This document shows positions 18,879 through 27,599 of a DNA stretch of 64,000 nt, in pieces. The position numbers and the translations under genes are program-made. The notes beneath the pieces were generated by a model. That model worked only from the letters and a program-made list of their open reading frames with translations, made no database searches and had not been told where the DNA came from. Source of the stretch: Bacteroides ilei (GTDB taxonomy: Bacteria; Bacteroidota; Bacteroidia; Bacteroidales; Bacteroidaceae); assembly GCF_900128495.1 (NCBI RefSeq), contig NZ_LT635801.1, positions 507,997 through 571,996 of the forward strand, in the 5' to 3' direction. Each line of letters begins with the position of its first letter. Position 1 is the stretch's first letter.

Positions 18879-21800
18879 TTATTGATTGTCAAAATAATTG
18901 TTTGGGACATCGCGTACGCATCGTATATAATATGTACGGTTAATATGGCTATCATATCCACCTGGACAAGTTATCAAAGTCGAACGGATAAATCCATATC
19001 TTACATTCAGATTGGAGAATTGAGTGCAACAAGCATCACCATCTGTTGTATTGTCTGAACCTTCCAAAAGACCGGCAGCATTCATTGCTGAAAGTTCCAC
19101 TAAGTTTGGAACACGCCAGTTTTTATATCCTTTTTCTCCATAAGTTGCACAGGGATTAAGCATTTCTCCGCTGAAATAAGTCCCATAACTTCTTCTTTCA
19201 TTGTTATATCCAATGATGTCTCCTAAATTATATCTTTTTTTGTTGTTTCTTTCATCTTTTAAATAATCCTTTGCAACGAATATTCCTTCATAAAAAGAAT
19301 TTACCGGTTGATCTTCATTATGTATACTTAGATTACCTTGTGCGCGAACACGATATAAATCATCAACTAAACGGTCTTTAAATTTTAATACAATAGGTTC
19401 TGTTTGAGTTGCATTAATTTTTTCATAGGTAGAAGCTGTAATTATATTCTGTAAATTACTGATATCCTGCTGGTCATTTATTGCTGGTAAAATGCGAATA
19501 CAACGGATAGGTAATTCTGTTCCATAACTGCTACTAATACTACTATATGAGCCTTTTTCTACAGCCCAATAACATCTTTTATCGGATGCACTACTTGTAA
19601 AATACAAAGATCCATATTGTATGTAAGAAGAAGGATAGTAATCTATATTCATATCATTTTTGACTCCATGATAAAGTTTAGCTGTGCTGGAAATTGCATT
19701 GGAACCAATCCCCATGCGAATATATTCATTTAAAGAAGCAAGATACCAACGGATTTCATTAGGATTAATTATACCATCTCCGTTCAAGTCCCGATTACGT
19801 GAAAGACAAGCATAGTAAGCCTGCTTCATCTTGTAGGCATCTCCTCCATTTATTCCATCCAACTTATGAGAGGATATTGTAGATCCGAGTGTTTTAGTCC
19901 ATCCATTTTTATTCAAATTTAAATATGTATCCCATTGGCCATAATCATTATCATTAGGTTTTTTCCCTAATAAATAGATTTGATTGGTTCGTCCATCTGA
20001 ATCGTCTAATGTTGCATTACTTGGAAGCGTTGGATTTCCAAATGTAAATGTTAATGGCATTTCGTTATAAGTTTCAATCCCGAAACCATTGAGATTTATT
20101 GCACGGGAGTTATAAAATGTCTGCATAGAGAGTTGTGTTATATACGAATATACCTTATTGTATGAACTATTACCATCGTCAGAAATATCAGTACTCATAG
20201 AGATAATCATTTCACGTGGAATTTTGTTGGTAAATACGCTCCATGTAGTAACTGGGGCACCAGTTAAAGGATGTTTATAGTAATAGTATTCATCTACAAA
20301 TGCTGTGAATCGTGCGACATAGTTATCGCCTGATTGACTTATAGTTATTCCTTTACCTGTGAAAAAATCTTGATTTAAAATACCTCCTTCAGCAAACTCA
20401 TTTAGTGAAGGTTTCTCCTTCTTATATATTTTTTTTACTACATTTCCCATAGCAACTATTATATCATATGCATCCATCAAATTTTTACTACCTTCTGTTA
20501 CATGTTCATTTGTGGTGCCATATACTTGTTCTGCTCCATTATTTAAGTCACTAACATCAGCTCTACTCCATAATGAAACACCTGGATATTCTGAAATTCC
20601 TGGATCTTTTTGTGGCAGGAATTCTATCCATTTATAATCAAATCCTTTAGTAGGAGTTGTTTCTCCTTTGATTCCATCAAGTATATCTTTCTTAGCTTGT
20701 TCAATATCTTGTTGATTACGTTTTGCATCAGCGTATATTTTATATGGCCACAATGAACCACGTTTGTTTCGTGTAGAATATTTACCTTCTTCTTCCTTAT
20801 TATAATCCATTGCTTCCGACTGGATAATGAGAATCAATTGGTTGGCGATTGCATTATCCAGATCTTCTCCAGTTAAATTTGGATCTAGATTTGCGGCTAT
20901 TTCTGAAAGGTTATACTCCAGATAAACTTGTTCATAGTGAGCATCTAGATTATAGCTATATTCTGTATGGTTATTATCATAAACGGAACCTTCGGCTCCT
21001 TGTTGTTCACCACCTTTCTTTTGTGCTTCAACAATAATATTGTCAACTCCTAAAATTTGAACCTTGTAGATATAACTATAATTACGCATCACAGAGAAAT
21101 CTGTGAAATCACGTTGGCTATCATTTGATTCGCCAAAATCACCTAAATGAATTGTATACTCAACATTGGCGGTTACATGACCTGTTTCCGTACCAACAGT
21201 GGCCTCTCCTTCATATGTTCCACTTATCACAACGAAGGTACTGTTTTGAGGAGCTTTAGTCCATGTTTTATTTTCGGATGTAGCACCAGAGGAACCTGTC
21301 CATTCATCACGTTCGTTATAGCTTGTAGATTTACCGATTTGTTGTATATTCTCAGGCATGTAGAAGTTGAACGAATAATTTTCTCCTTGTGGTGTATCAA
21401 TCTTTTCTGAAGCTGTATGAATGAACTGAACATTTTCTATGTTGTCTGTAAGCGCATAAGATTGGGTATCTTGTAAATCATTAGTCAAATAACTTTTCGT
21501 CGGAATGTTGTAAACCCGAAAGGAGCTTGGTGTAAAAATGCCTTTAGCATTATCTGGCTTTGCTGCAATATTGAATGTAATGTGTGCCATTGCACGCTTC
21601 ATTTTTATTGCTATATCATTCGATTGATCTCCATACTTACCATAATTAGTGATAGTATTGTTCGTTCCAAAAATAATTCCCTCATTCCATCCTGAAATAA
21701 ACATCTGTGACGGAGCTGTAATATGAAATGGTTGTATGCCGTCTTCTGATCCAGCTTGATCCACTAGATCCTGATTTATTTCTGCTATGATATTCTTAAC

Positions 21801-22274
21801 TTCAATAAAATGTTTTTCCTGAGTAAAAGCTTTAGTTAATTCCGTTATCAGATTTTCCCAATAGGCACCATCGGCCACATTTGCTACAGCTATGAGCTTC
21901 TTTTCGCCGGAAGTACTCTTAAAACTTACTTTATAACGACGTTCGCCATTTGGAGAAATAAAATTTTCGTTTTTAGTCAAACCTCCACCTTCATAGCTAG
22001 TAACTATTTGTTCGAACGAACCGTCACCATGGAACACGCATATAATAATGTCGGACAATTCGGACAGGTCGCTTCCCGTTGCACGCGTGATGCTCACATC
22101 TGTTGACGGAACAGCCGAAAAATTCAGGCTAATAGCAATGGGGATGCCTTCTTTTACATTATTATGGTTGTTCTTCATCCAATCATCATCTTTACAGCTT
22201 GTCAAGCTCAAGGACAAAACACTCCAGCAGAGTAAGCTGACATATATCGAACGTAATATTCTTTTGGTATTCAT
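18879..22274 (-). CDS. Large fimbrial tip-type lipoprotein (DUF4906-like)
   Basis: 1131 residues. Lipoprotein signal with lipid cysteine 27 (SLTSC), then an arginine in STDVSITRATG (R64) that could be the trypsin-like maturation site used by Bacteroidales fimbrillins. Residues 40-420 resemble a fimbrillin fold. A perfect EF-hand-like loop DLNGDGIINPNE spans 829-840 and leads into IRWYLASLNEYIRMG, typical of large fimbrial tip or DUF4906 proteins. The C-terminal region has NWRVPNLVELSAMNAAGL near 1050 and ends TYYIRCVRDVPNN. It likely caps the fimbria and contacts ligands. The gene is markedly AT-rich compared with the operon ends. It is the sixth gene of the operon. Confidence 0.8.
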   Translation of the reverse strand: MNTKRILRSIYVSLLCWSVLSLSLTSCKDDDWMKNNHNNVKEGIPIAISLNFSAVPSTDVSITRATGSDLSELSDIIICVFHGDGSFEQIVTSYEGGGLTKNENFISPNGERRYKVSFKSTSGEKKLIAVANVADGAYWENLITELTKAFTQEKHFIEVKNIIAEINQDLVDQAGSEDGIQPFHITAPSQMFISGWNEGIIFGTNNTITNYGKYGDQSNDIAIKMKRAMAHITFNIAAKPDNAKGIFTPSSFRVYNIPTKSYLTNDLQDTQSYALTDNIENVQFIHTASEKIDTPQGENYSFNFYMPENIQQIGKSTSYNERDEWTGSSGATSENKTWTKAPQNSTFVVISGTYEGEATVGTETGHVTANVEYTIHLGDFGESNDSQRDFTDFSVMRNYSYIYKVQILGVDNIIVEAQKKGGEQQGAEGSVYDNNHTEYSYNLDAHYEQVYLEYNLSEIAANLDPNLTGEDLDNAIANQLILIIQSEAMDYNKEEEGKYSTRNKRGSLWPYKIYADAKRNQQDIEQAKKDILDGIKGETTPTKGFDYKWIEFLPQKDPGISEYPGVSLWSRADVSDLNNGAEQVYGTTNEHVTEGSKNLMDAYDIIVAMGNVVKKIYKKEKPSLNEFAEGGILNQDFFTGKGITISQSGDNYVARFTAFVDEYYYYKHPLTGAPVTTWSVFTNKIPREMIISMSTDISDDGNSSYNKVYSYITQLSMQTFYNSRAINLNGFGIETYNEMPLTFTFGNPTLPSNATLDDSDGRTNQIYLLGKKPNDNDYGQWDTYLNLNKNGWTKTLGSTISSHKLDGINGGDAYKMKQAYYACLSRNRDLNGDGIINPNEIRWYLASLNEYIRMGIGSNAISSTAKLYHGVKNDMNIDYYPSSYIQYGSLYFTSSASDKRCYWAVEKGSYSSISSSYGTELPIRCIRILPAINDQQDISNLQNIITASTYEKINATQTEPIVLKFKDRLVDDLYRVRAQGNLSIHNEDQPVNSFYEGIFVAKDYLKDERNNKKRYNLGDIIGYNNERRSYGTYFSGEMLNPCATYGEKGYKNWRVPNLVELSAMNAAGLLEGSDNTTDGDACCTQFSNLNVRYGFIRSTLITCPGGYDSHINRTYYIRCVRDVPNNYFDNQ

Positions 22275-22295
22275 ATTGTATCCTCCTTCATTGTT

Positions 22296-23411
22296 TTATT
22301 CAAAAGCTGGAACATCCATTGTTTTTTCTCCCCAAGCATCTACCTGAATATACATGGTAGGTTCTGTAGGTTGCCATTTCAAGGTGGCGGTGATAGTATA
22401 GCTGGTGTTGCGATAAATATTATAATCATCTACAAAGCCATCATCATCAGCATCTTTACCTATGGCAATCGTATATGTTCTTTCTGTAGCATCAGAATTC
22501 TCAGGTCTGTAATTTAGTGTGAATGTAAAATATAAGTCTCCATCGGCCGTTTTATCATTGTATAGCTTTTCTGGGAAATAGACTATTGGACTAGTATATG
22601 GTTCATTTGGGTAACCAACAATTTCACCACTAGAAGAGAGTAAAGTCTTTGAATATCCAATACCGGTGATAATAGAACCATTTTCCCACAATGTGTATGA
22701 TTCCGGACGTGTTCCATGTAAGGATACATTACTAATTGTAACTTCATCGTTCTCCGGTATTTTATTTTCACCTGTATTTTCCTTTTGTACAATCAGTTGC
22801 ATCTTTGCTACACAGCGGACTAAATTAACATCTGCTATTTTGGTATCACTTCCCGGTTTGATGTATTGAGCGCTTGGATTAGCAATCATTAGAATAGGTT
22901 TAATACTCCAATCTTCTGTATCTGGTGTGGAAGTAATAATGCATTTTTTTAACTGAGTTTCCGTTAAATCACTCTTCCCTAAAAAATTAGTTAATGTTGT
23001 ATTATTGCTATTGTATTTTATATATTCCTCTTCATTCGCTATAAAGTAGAACCTACAGTTTCCTCCAGAAAAGTTCTGGAGCTCCTGACTTATTTCATAA
23101 TATGTTTTAGGGCCCAAACCTATTACCTTCCATGTCTTTATGTCATTTTGATCATAATATTTGTTACAAACCATTCTTGAAACATCATCAAAAACAATGA
23201 TACGCAAGGTTTTGATATATTCATCATAACCATCTGACTCAGGGGTTTGTGTTACTCCACGTACCATAATGGAAAGCGTAGTTTTTTTAGATGTATTTTC
23301 ATCCTCCATTGCCGGGTTATCACTACAACTCGCCGTACCACTTACCAACAAGAGTACAAGTAGCGAAAAGAACACCCAATTATATTTATATATAGAATGC
23401 TTGTTTATCAT
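22296..23411 (-). CDS. Minor fimbrial subunit, fimbrillin-like lipoprotein
   Basis: 371 residues. N-terminal signal with a lipobox-like TASC (C29), then TTLSIMVRGVTQTPESDGYDEYIKTLRIIVFD, the opening of a FimA/Mfa-type fold, with an arginine at 52 as possible maturation site. Two beta-rich domains follow; the C terminus contains YNIYRNTSYTITATLKW and ends with VDAWGEKTMDVP, the donor-strand-like end seen in fimbrillins. Located between the anchor gene (32 bases) and the tip gene (21 bases). It is probably an accessory subunit near the tip. AT-rich like its structural neighbours. The assignment to a specific Fim/Mfa class is not certain. Confidence 0.75.
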   Translation of the reverse strand: MINKHSIYKYNWVFFSLLVLLLVSGTASCSDNPAMEDENTSKKTTLSIMVRGVTQTPESDGYDEYIKTLRIIVFDDVSRMVCNKYYDQNDIKTWKVIGLGPKTYYEISQELQNFSGGNCRFYFIANEEEYIKYNSNNTTLTNFLGKSDLTETQLKKCIITSTPDTEDWSIKPILMIANPSAQYIKPGSDTKIADVNLVRCVAKMQLIVQKENTGENKIPENDEVTISNVSLHGTRPESYTLWENGSIITGIGYSKTLLSSSGEIVGYPNEPYTSPIVYFPEKLYNDKTADGDLYFTFTLNYRPENSDATERTYTIAIGKDADDDGFVDDYNIYRNTSYTITATLKWQPTEPTMYIQVDAWGEKTMDVPAFE

Positions 23412-23443
23412 AATTTTCTGGTATTTAGCATAAACAAATTCGC

Positions 23444-24628
23444 TTATAATTCAATGTCTTTATCAATCAGGGTCCAACCATTAATGATGATAGTAATGGC
23501 CGACCATGGATCTTCCGGTTCTGGATCGGGTTCAGGTTCCGGATCGGGTTCCGGCTCCGGTTCTGGATCTGGATCAGGTTCCGGACCAGGTTCATCTTCA
23601 TGCTCACATTCAAAGAGAAGTTCGATGAGGTAGCGGTCCTCACGGTCTAGTGCTTCCTGAGTCTGATATTGTTCCAATCGGGTGATGAGTCCGTCTGGGC
23701 CTGTCAGAGCATGTTCATATACCGTTGTTCCGTCGGCATTACGTATCACCAGACGTGAATCGGCATTGTCCTTCATCAGGCGGAGTTCGGAAAAGTCGGC
23801 CACATACGTATAGGCCTCTTCCGTAGGATAAACCTCCATTTCACCGTGGAAAAACGGATTATACCACTCTGGGAATCGTCCAGGCTGGTACGTCACTTCC
23901 TGTTTACCTACAATGTTGTTCAGGAAGTCATGTACCGCATTGTTATCTGTCAGGGTAGCAGTAATGTTCTGTGCATGTTCGGTATGGTGGCAATAGCCTT
24001 CGGTCATGCCTTTTTCTCGCCAACGTACCACTACGCGTACATCGTTACGGTTCTTCATCAGGTCAATGGGAACTACCTGGTCTTTCCCGTTTTCTACGGT
24101 AACCGTTTGTGGAGTACAGCCATGGAACAGGGAATCGGTAAGCATTCCGATTTCTATACTACGGCTGAAAGTCTGGAGCAGTGTCATACGGCCTTCCTCC
24201 AGTAATGTCGTTATATCCCCGTAATTATGTACCGTTTCGTCTTCGTAATGGTTTCCCCATACTACAAACTGGTAATCTCCACCCGGTAATTCAATTTCTT
24301 TCGTATAGTTTTCGGCAAATTGTGAGGCGGCTTCTTCAGTAATCTGCTGAATGAAACGGCCGGATTCATCGAACACGAACACATCGACCTTGTGTACCTG
24401 ATCGTTGAAAAGGTCTACGTATGTACCGTTTTCCTGTGTGTTGTGCATTGTATAGGTCAGGGCCAGACGGAACGTTCCGGTGGTCGGTTCGGGTTCCGGC
24501 TCAGGTTCGGGTTCCGGTTCCACATTGATTGGACAGTCCGACAGGTCGTCCTTGATACACCCCGTCAAGCAGCCTGCCGATAGCAGCAGTCCGAGGAATA
24601 ATAGGAATAGCTGATGTGTCTTGTTCAT
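23444..24628 (-). CDS. Fimbrial anchor/length-regulator, FimB/Mfa2 type
   Basis: 394 residues. Lipoprotein signal with lipobox LTGC (C24), followed by IKDDLSDCP, the hallmark start of Mfa2/FimB anchors. Two fimbrillin-type domains follow (TFRLALTYTMHN, HKVDVFVFDESGRFI, GDYQFVVWGNHY; second domain with SRLVIRNADG and YLIELLFECEHED). Such proteins stay in the outer membrane, end polymerisation and fix the fimbria to the cell. Two Pro-Glu/Asp tracts are unusual: residues about 37-48 directly after the signal, and about 345-374 near the C terminus, encoded by hexanucleotide repeats. Next gene upstream is the major fimbrillin, separated by a strong hairpin. Confidence 0.85.
   Translation of the reverse strand: MNKTHQLFLLFLGLLLSAGCLTGCIKDDLSDCPINVEPEPEPEPEPEPTTGTFRLALTYTMHNTQENGTYVDLFNDQVHKVDVFVFDESGRFIQQITEEAASQFAENYTKEIELPGGDYQFVVWGNHYEDETVHNYGDITTLLEEGRMTLLQTFSRSIEIGMLTDSLFHGCTPQTVTVENGKDQVVPIDLMKNRNDVRVVVRWREKGMTEGYCHHTEHAQNITATLTDNNAVHDFLNNIVGKQEVTYQPGRFPEWYNPFFHGEMEVYPTEEAYTYVADFSELRLMKDNADSRLVIRNADGTTVYEHALTGPDGLITRLEQYQTQEALDREDRYLIELLFECEHEDEPGPEPDPDPEPEPEPDPEPEPDPEPEDPWSAITIIINGWTLIDKDIEL
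23510..23595. repeat. Hexanucleotide-type repeat tract coding Pro-Glu/Asp in the anchor gene
   Basis: About 80 bp of imperfect (GGTTCN)n / (GGATCN)n units inside the anchor gene encode alternating P-E and P-D. A shorter tract of the same kind is at 24487-24522. Unit length is six bases, so slippage would change linker length without shifting frame. Confidence 0.8.
24487..24522. repeat. N-terminal Pro-Glu coding repeat of the anchor gene
   Basis: Six consecutive GGTTCN-type hexamers on the plus strand, coding E-P repeats between the lipobox and the first domain of the anchor protein. Confidence 0.75.
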
Positions 24629-24674
24629 TGTTGTTTCTATTTATATAAAAATCGTTTAATAATAAAGGAAGGTA

Positions 24675-24711
24675 CATTCAGCAATCGGGTATGATACCCG
24701 ATTGCTGAATG
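24675..24711 (-). terminator. Strong hairpin between major fimbrillin and anchor genes
   Basis: CATTCAGCAATCGGGTAT at 24675-24692 is followed one base later by its exact complement at 24694-24711. It starts 10 bases after the major subunit stop and has only a moderately T-rich tail. It probably acts as a partial terminator or 3' stabiliser that gives more major subunit than anchor; that function is inferred. Confidence 0.6.
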
Positions 24712-24720
24712 AAAATAAAT

Positions 24721-26094
24721 TTATTGAAGTACAATGTTTCTCTCTTCGAGCTCCCAATCCAAGACATCCAGAGTTACTGTTACATTAACATCAGGAGTTA
24801 AAGGAATATTTCCACCATCTCCTGGTTCAGAAGGCAAACCAGGTAATTTGATATCTGTTACTTTCAAATGGTACCAGTCATTGCGATAAATAGGAGAAGC
24901 ATTACCTGTTTGATCAATATTAATCCAGATAGGACCAAAATAGCATTTACCATTTACATATTCCTTAGAAATCTTTGTGATACCGGTAATACCTGTGACC
25001 GTATAACCGTCTGTAGTCTCAGTAATATTCAAACCACTCTTTGGTGTTCCATTTTCTTCATACAAATCTGATTTCAAGATATAGTTTGAAGTGTAGTTTG
25101 CATCTCCATCAAGTACAACAAAGAAAGAAGGAGCATCTGCTGCTGTTGCTGGAGCTGTTACATCTTTATTGGATTGTACTATCCAAGGAGTTCCTGAAGT
25201 GTTAAAATTCAATACTTTAGCTGGGGTAAAAGTCGTTTGGAATTTTATATAAGTAGTTATATCCTGTGTGTATGTTTGATGTACATTTTCCATACAATAG
25301 TCAGCAGCGAAAGCTGATAAATCCTGATGGTTTTCTCCTCCAGTTACTGAAGTTTTACCTAAAGATACCTCCTTCCAATTTTCTGTCTGATTATTTGAAG
25401 GTAAGTATTCAACATCATTGGTAGGACTTGCAATGGTACTTTGCTGCAATAAGTAGAATTTACTGATTTTGTTTCCAAGAGCAAATTTCATATCACTCAA
25501 TGTACCTCCATAAGTACTTGTAAAATTAGCTGGACTTTCTACTGTAACCTTAGCTGCCGCACGTTCGATATTGACAGTTATATTATTTTCTGTATCTTCG
25601 TTAATGGTATGTTTTATTCCTTTACCATTTTGATTGCTCATAAAGAAGTTATCAGATTGATAATAATTTGATTCTGTACCATTTGATACTAAATTTTCCG
25701 CCCAGCTAGTAGACAAATTATTTACATCATTATCATTAACATTGGCATAAACATAGAATGTTGCATCGCCCGCAGGAGTTTGAAATTCTAATGTTTTATT
25801 AGCCTCTGTCCATGTTACTCCAGTATCACCCTTTTTAAATACTTTTCGTGTATTGCTGCCATAATCTACTACTACCGTTACATTAGAAATCGTATTTTCA
25901 GCAGCAGTTCCTACCTGCTGATTAGTTGCTCCAGGGCTACCTTTTGTTAAAGGAGTATTCGACATGTCCAATTTCAATGTTACCACAGCTCCTTCATTAT
26001 TCTGATCAGTTCCTCCATTAATGTCTTCTACAGAGGAACATGCTACCAAAGCCAATCCTATCAGCGTTGCAGCAAAAAAATTTCTTTTTTTCAT
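24721..26094 (-). CDS. Major fimbrial subunit (Mfa1/FimA-type fimbrillin)
   Basis: 457 residues. Lipoprotein signal MKKRNFFAATLIGLALVAC (C19) followed by a short pro-region ending at NTPLTKG, where K51 could be the trypsin-like cleavage site that releases the donor strand. The mature part has an N-terminal beta domain (VTVVVDYGSNTRKVF, DATFYVYANV) and a C-terminal domain ending YRNDWYHLKVTDIKLPG and VTVTLDVLDWELEERNIVL, the typical end of Mfa1-like subunits. It would polymerise into the fimbrial shaft on the outer membrane. It is third in the operon; a strong hairpin directly follows its stop. AT-rich relative to flanking genes. Confidence 0.87.
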   Translation of the reverse strand: MKKRNFFAATLIGLALVACSSVEDINGGTDQNNEGAVVTLKLDMSNTPLTKGSPGATNQQVGTAAENTISNVTVVVDYGSNTRKVFKKGDTGVTWTEANKTLEFQTPAGDATFYVYANVNDNDVNNLSTSWAENLVSNGTESNYYQSDNFFMSNQNGKGIKHTINEDTENNITVNIERAAAKVTVESPANFTSTYGGTLSDMKFALGNKISKFYLLQQSTIASPTNDVEYLPSNNQTENWKEVSLGKTSVTGGENHQDLSAFAADYCMENVHQTYTQDITTYIKFQTTFTPAKVLNFNTSGTPWIVQSNKDVTAPATAADAPSFFVVLDGDANYTSNYILKSDLYEENGTPKSGLNITETTDGYTVTGITGITKISKEYVNGKCYFGPIWINIDQTGNASPIYRNDWYHLKVTDIKLPGLPSEPGDGGNIPLTPDVNVTVTLDVLDWELEERNIVLQ

Positions 26095-26128
26095 ATCTAT
26101 ATCATTTTAAGTGAATATTATTTTAAAT

Positions 26129-27586
26129 TCATTTTCCCAGCAGTTCCAGGGCAGCCTTTACGGCCTCCCCATTCCCGGTAGCCTGTGCATATCCAGCCTG
26201 CACCGCCTGGCCGAACGCCTGTACCGCCTGCTGCCTGTTTCCGCTCTTGAAATAAGCAACACCCAGCAGGTTGAGCGAAGCACCGTCTTTCGTGTCTTTC
26301 AGCAGCGTAATGGCTTCGGTATAGTTTCCGGCCTCCACTTCCGCCAAGGCGAGGTTGTGACGGATGGCCACATTATCGGGATAAGTGCGCAGGGCTATGC
26401 GCAAGGCTTTACGGTAATTTTCCGAACCGTGGCCGTAACCGTCGGCCACACGTTGCATCTCGGCCGCACTCAGCAGGTCGGGACGGGTCTCGAGCATCTG
26501 CCGGGCCTCTTCGGGCGTGAAGTTGCGTACGGTGTATTCAATACGGTAATCGTTACGACGGAGCGGGGCATAGAGCTCGTCCAGCAGGTACTGGTAGTCT
26601 TCCCTTGAAAGCGAAGCCCGGATCTGCTTTTCGCAATCGTCCTGACTACCTTCGCACCCTTCCAGTATCTGAAGCACATCCTGACTCTTTTCCCAACCGG
26701 AAGCCTGCTCTACCTGACGGTGGAAGCCGTCCCAGTCTTCACCCTTCCATGCCACGTGCCAGAGTTCTTTCTTCAACTCCCTGTTATGTTGCCACACGTA
26801 GTCGGCAAAGGTCTGCGCACGGCGTTGCGACAGGCGTTCGTTGTATGTCATGGAGCCTTCGGGCGATGCGTATCCGGTAATGTAGATCCCTGTTATGGTG
26901 AGGTTCGGATTATCCTTTACCAGTGCCAGCGAGTGTTGCACGCTATCCAGTTCGGCCCGGTTGGTGCGGTATTCGGGAAGCACGGCATAGCTGTCACGCC
27001 GGTACTCCAGACGGGCGCTCTTGTCTTCGGCACGGCGCTTCACCTGCTCTTCGGCAGGCTGCATGGCCGTAGCCAGGGTAAACTCGGGTTCCCGGTACGG
27101 CAACACTTCACCCGCCGTCAGGATCTCGTCACCCTCGCTGCACCCGGCACATCCCGTAACGTATCCGCACAGTTCCAGACGGCCGTTCACCATCCAGCGG
27201 CTGAACGGAACCTCTGTGCTGTACTCTACGGTCTGGGCCTGTCCGTTTTCACGCCTTATCCGCAACGTACCTTCCTCTTCCGTCATGTCTCCCAAGGCCA
27301 GTTTCCGTGCCGTAACCTTGCTACGCACCTTCCCTTCTACCAGGATGGGAGCCAGTTCCTTCTGTTGCGTTCCGTCGGCCGATACGATGACCGGTACCAG
27401 ACGCACCGACTGCTGGCGGTCAAGGTCCATTCCGTCCATACGAATATCGGCGCTTACCGTAACCTTGTTTCCCGTCTTTGTAACGCGCTGGTTTTCCAGT
27501 ATCAGACTTTCAAGGTAGTGGGTCTGTCCGAAGGCTACCGGGCATGCCGCCAATAGCCAGCCGAGTAGTAATATCGTCTTTTTCAT
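26129..27586 (-). CDS. DUF3868/OmpA-like/TPR protein of the fimbrial operon
   Basis: 485 residues. Signal peptide MKKTILLLGWLLAACPVAFG. Residues about 22-170 match the DUF3868 pattern (LESLILENQRVTKTGNKVTVSADIRM, SVRLVPVIVSADGTQQ). An OmpA-C-like peptidoglycan-binding segment follows at about 205-270 (YRTNRAELDSVQHSL, ITGYASPEGSMTYNERLSQRRAQTF). The C terminus carries TPR-like helices from about 400 (NVAIRHNLALAEVEAGNYTEAITLL, SLNLLGVAYFKSGNRQQAVQAF). It probably links the assembly to the cell wall in the periplasm. It is GC-rich compared with the subunit genes. It is 13 bases after the DUF3575 gene and 34 bases before the major fimbrillin. Confidence 0.82.
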   Translation of the reverse strand: MKKTILLLGWLLAACPVAFGQTHYLESLILENQRVTKTGNKVTVSADIRMDGMDLDRQQSVRLVPVIVSADGTQQKELAPILVEGKVRSKVTARKLALGDMTEEEGTLRIRRENGQAQTVEYSTEVPFSRWMVNGRLELCGYVTGCAGCSEGDEILTAGEVLPYREPEFTLATAMQPAEEQVKRRAEDKSARLEYRRDSYAVLPEYRTNRAELDSVQHSLALVKDNPNLTITGIYITGYASPEGSMTYNERLSQRRAQTFADYVWQHNRELKKELWHVAWKGEDWDGFHRQVEQASGWEKSQDVLQILEGCEGSQDDCEKQIRASLSREDYQYLLDELYAPLRRNDYRIEYTVRNFTPEEARQMLETRPDLLSAAEMQRVADGYGHGSENYRKALRIALRTYPDNVAIRHNLALAEVEAGNYTEAITLLKDTKDGASLNLLGVAYFKSGNRQQAVQAFGQAVQAGYAQATGNGEAVKAALELLGK

Positions 27587-27599
27587 ATCCTTCTCCTCC

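Noticed and set aside
23397..23633. A Gly-Ser repeat protein on the plus strand
   Set aside because: It is the reverse reading of the Pro-Glu/Asp tract of the fimbrial anchor; the anchor frame has a lipobox and domain motifs.
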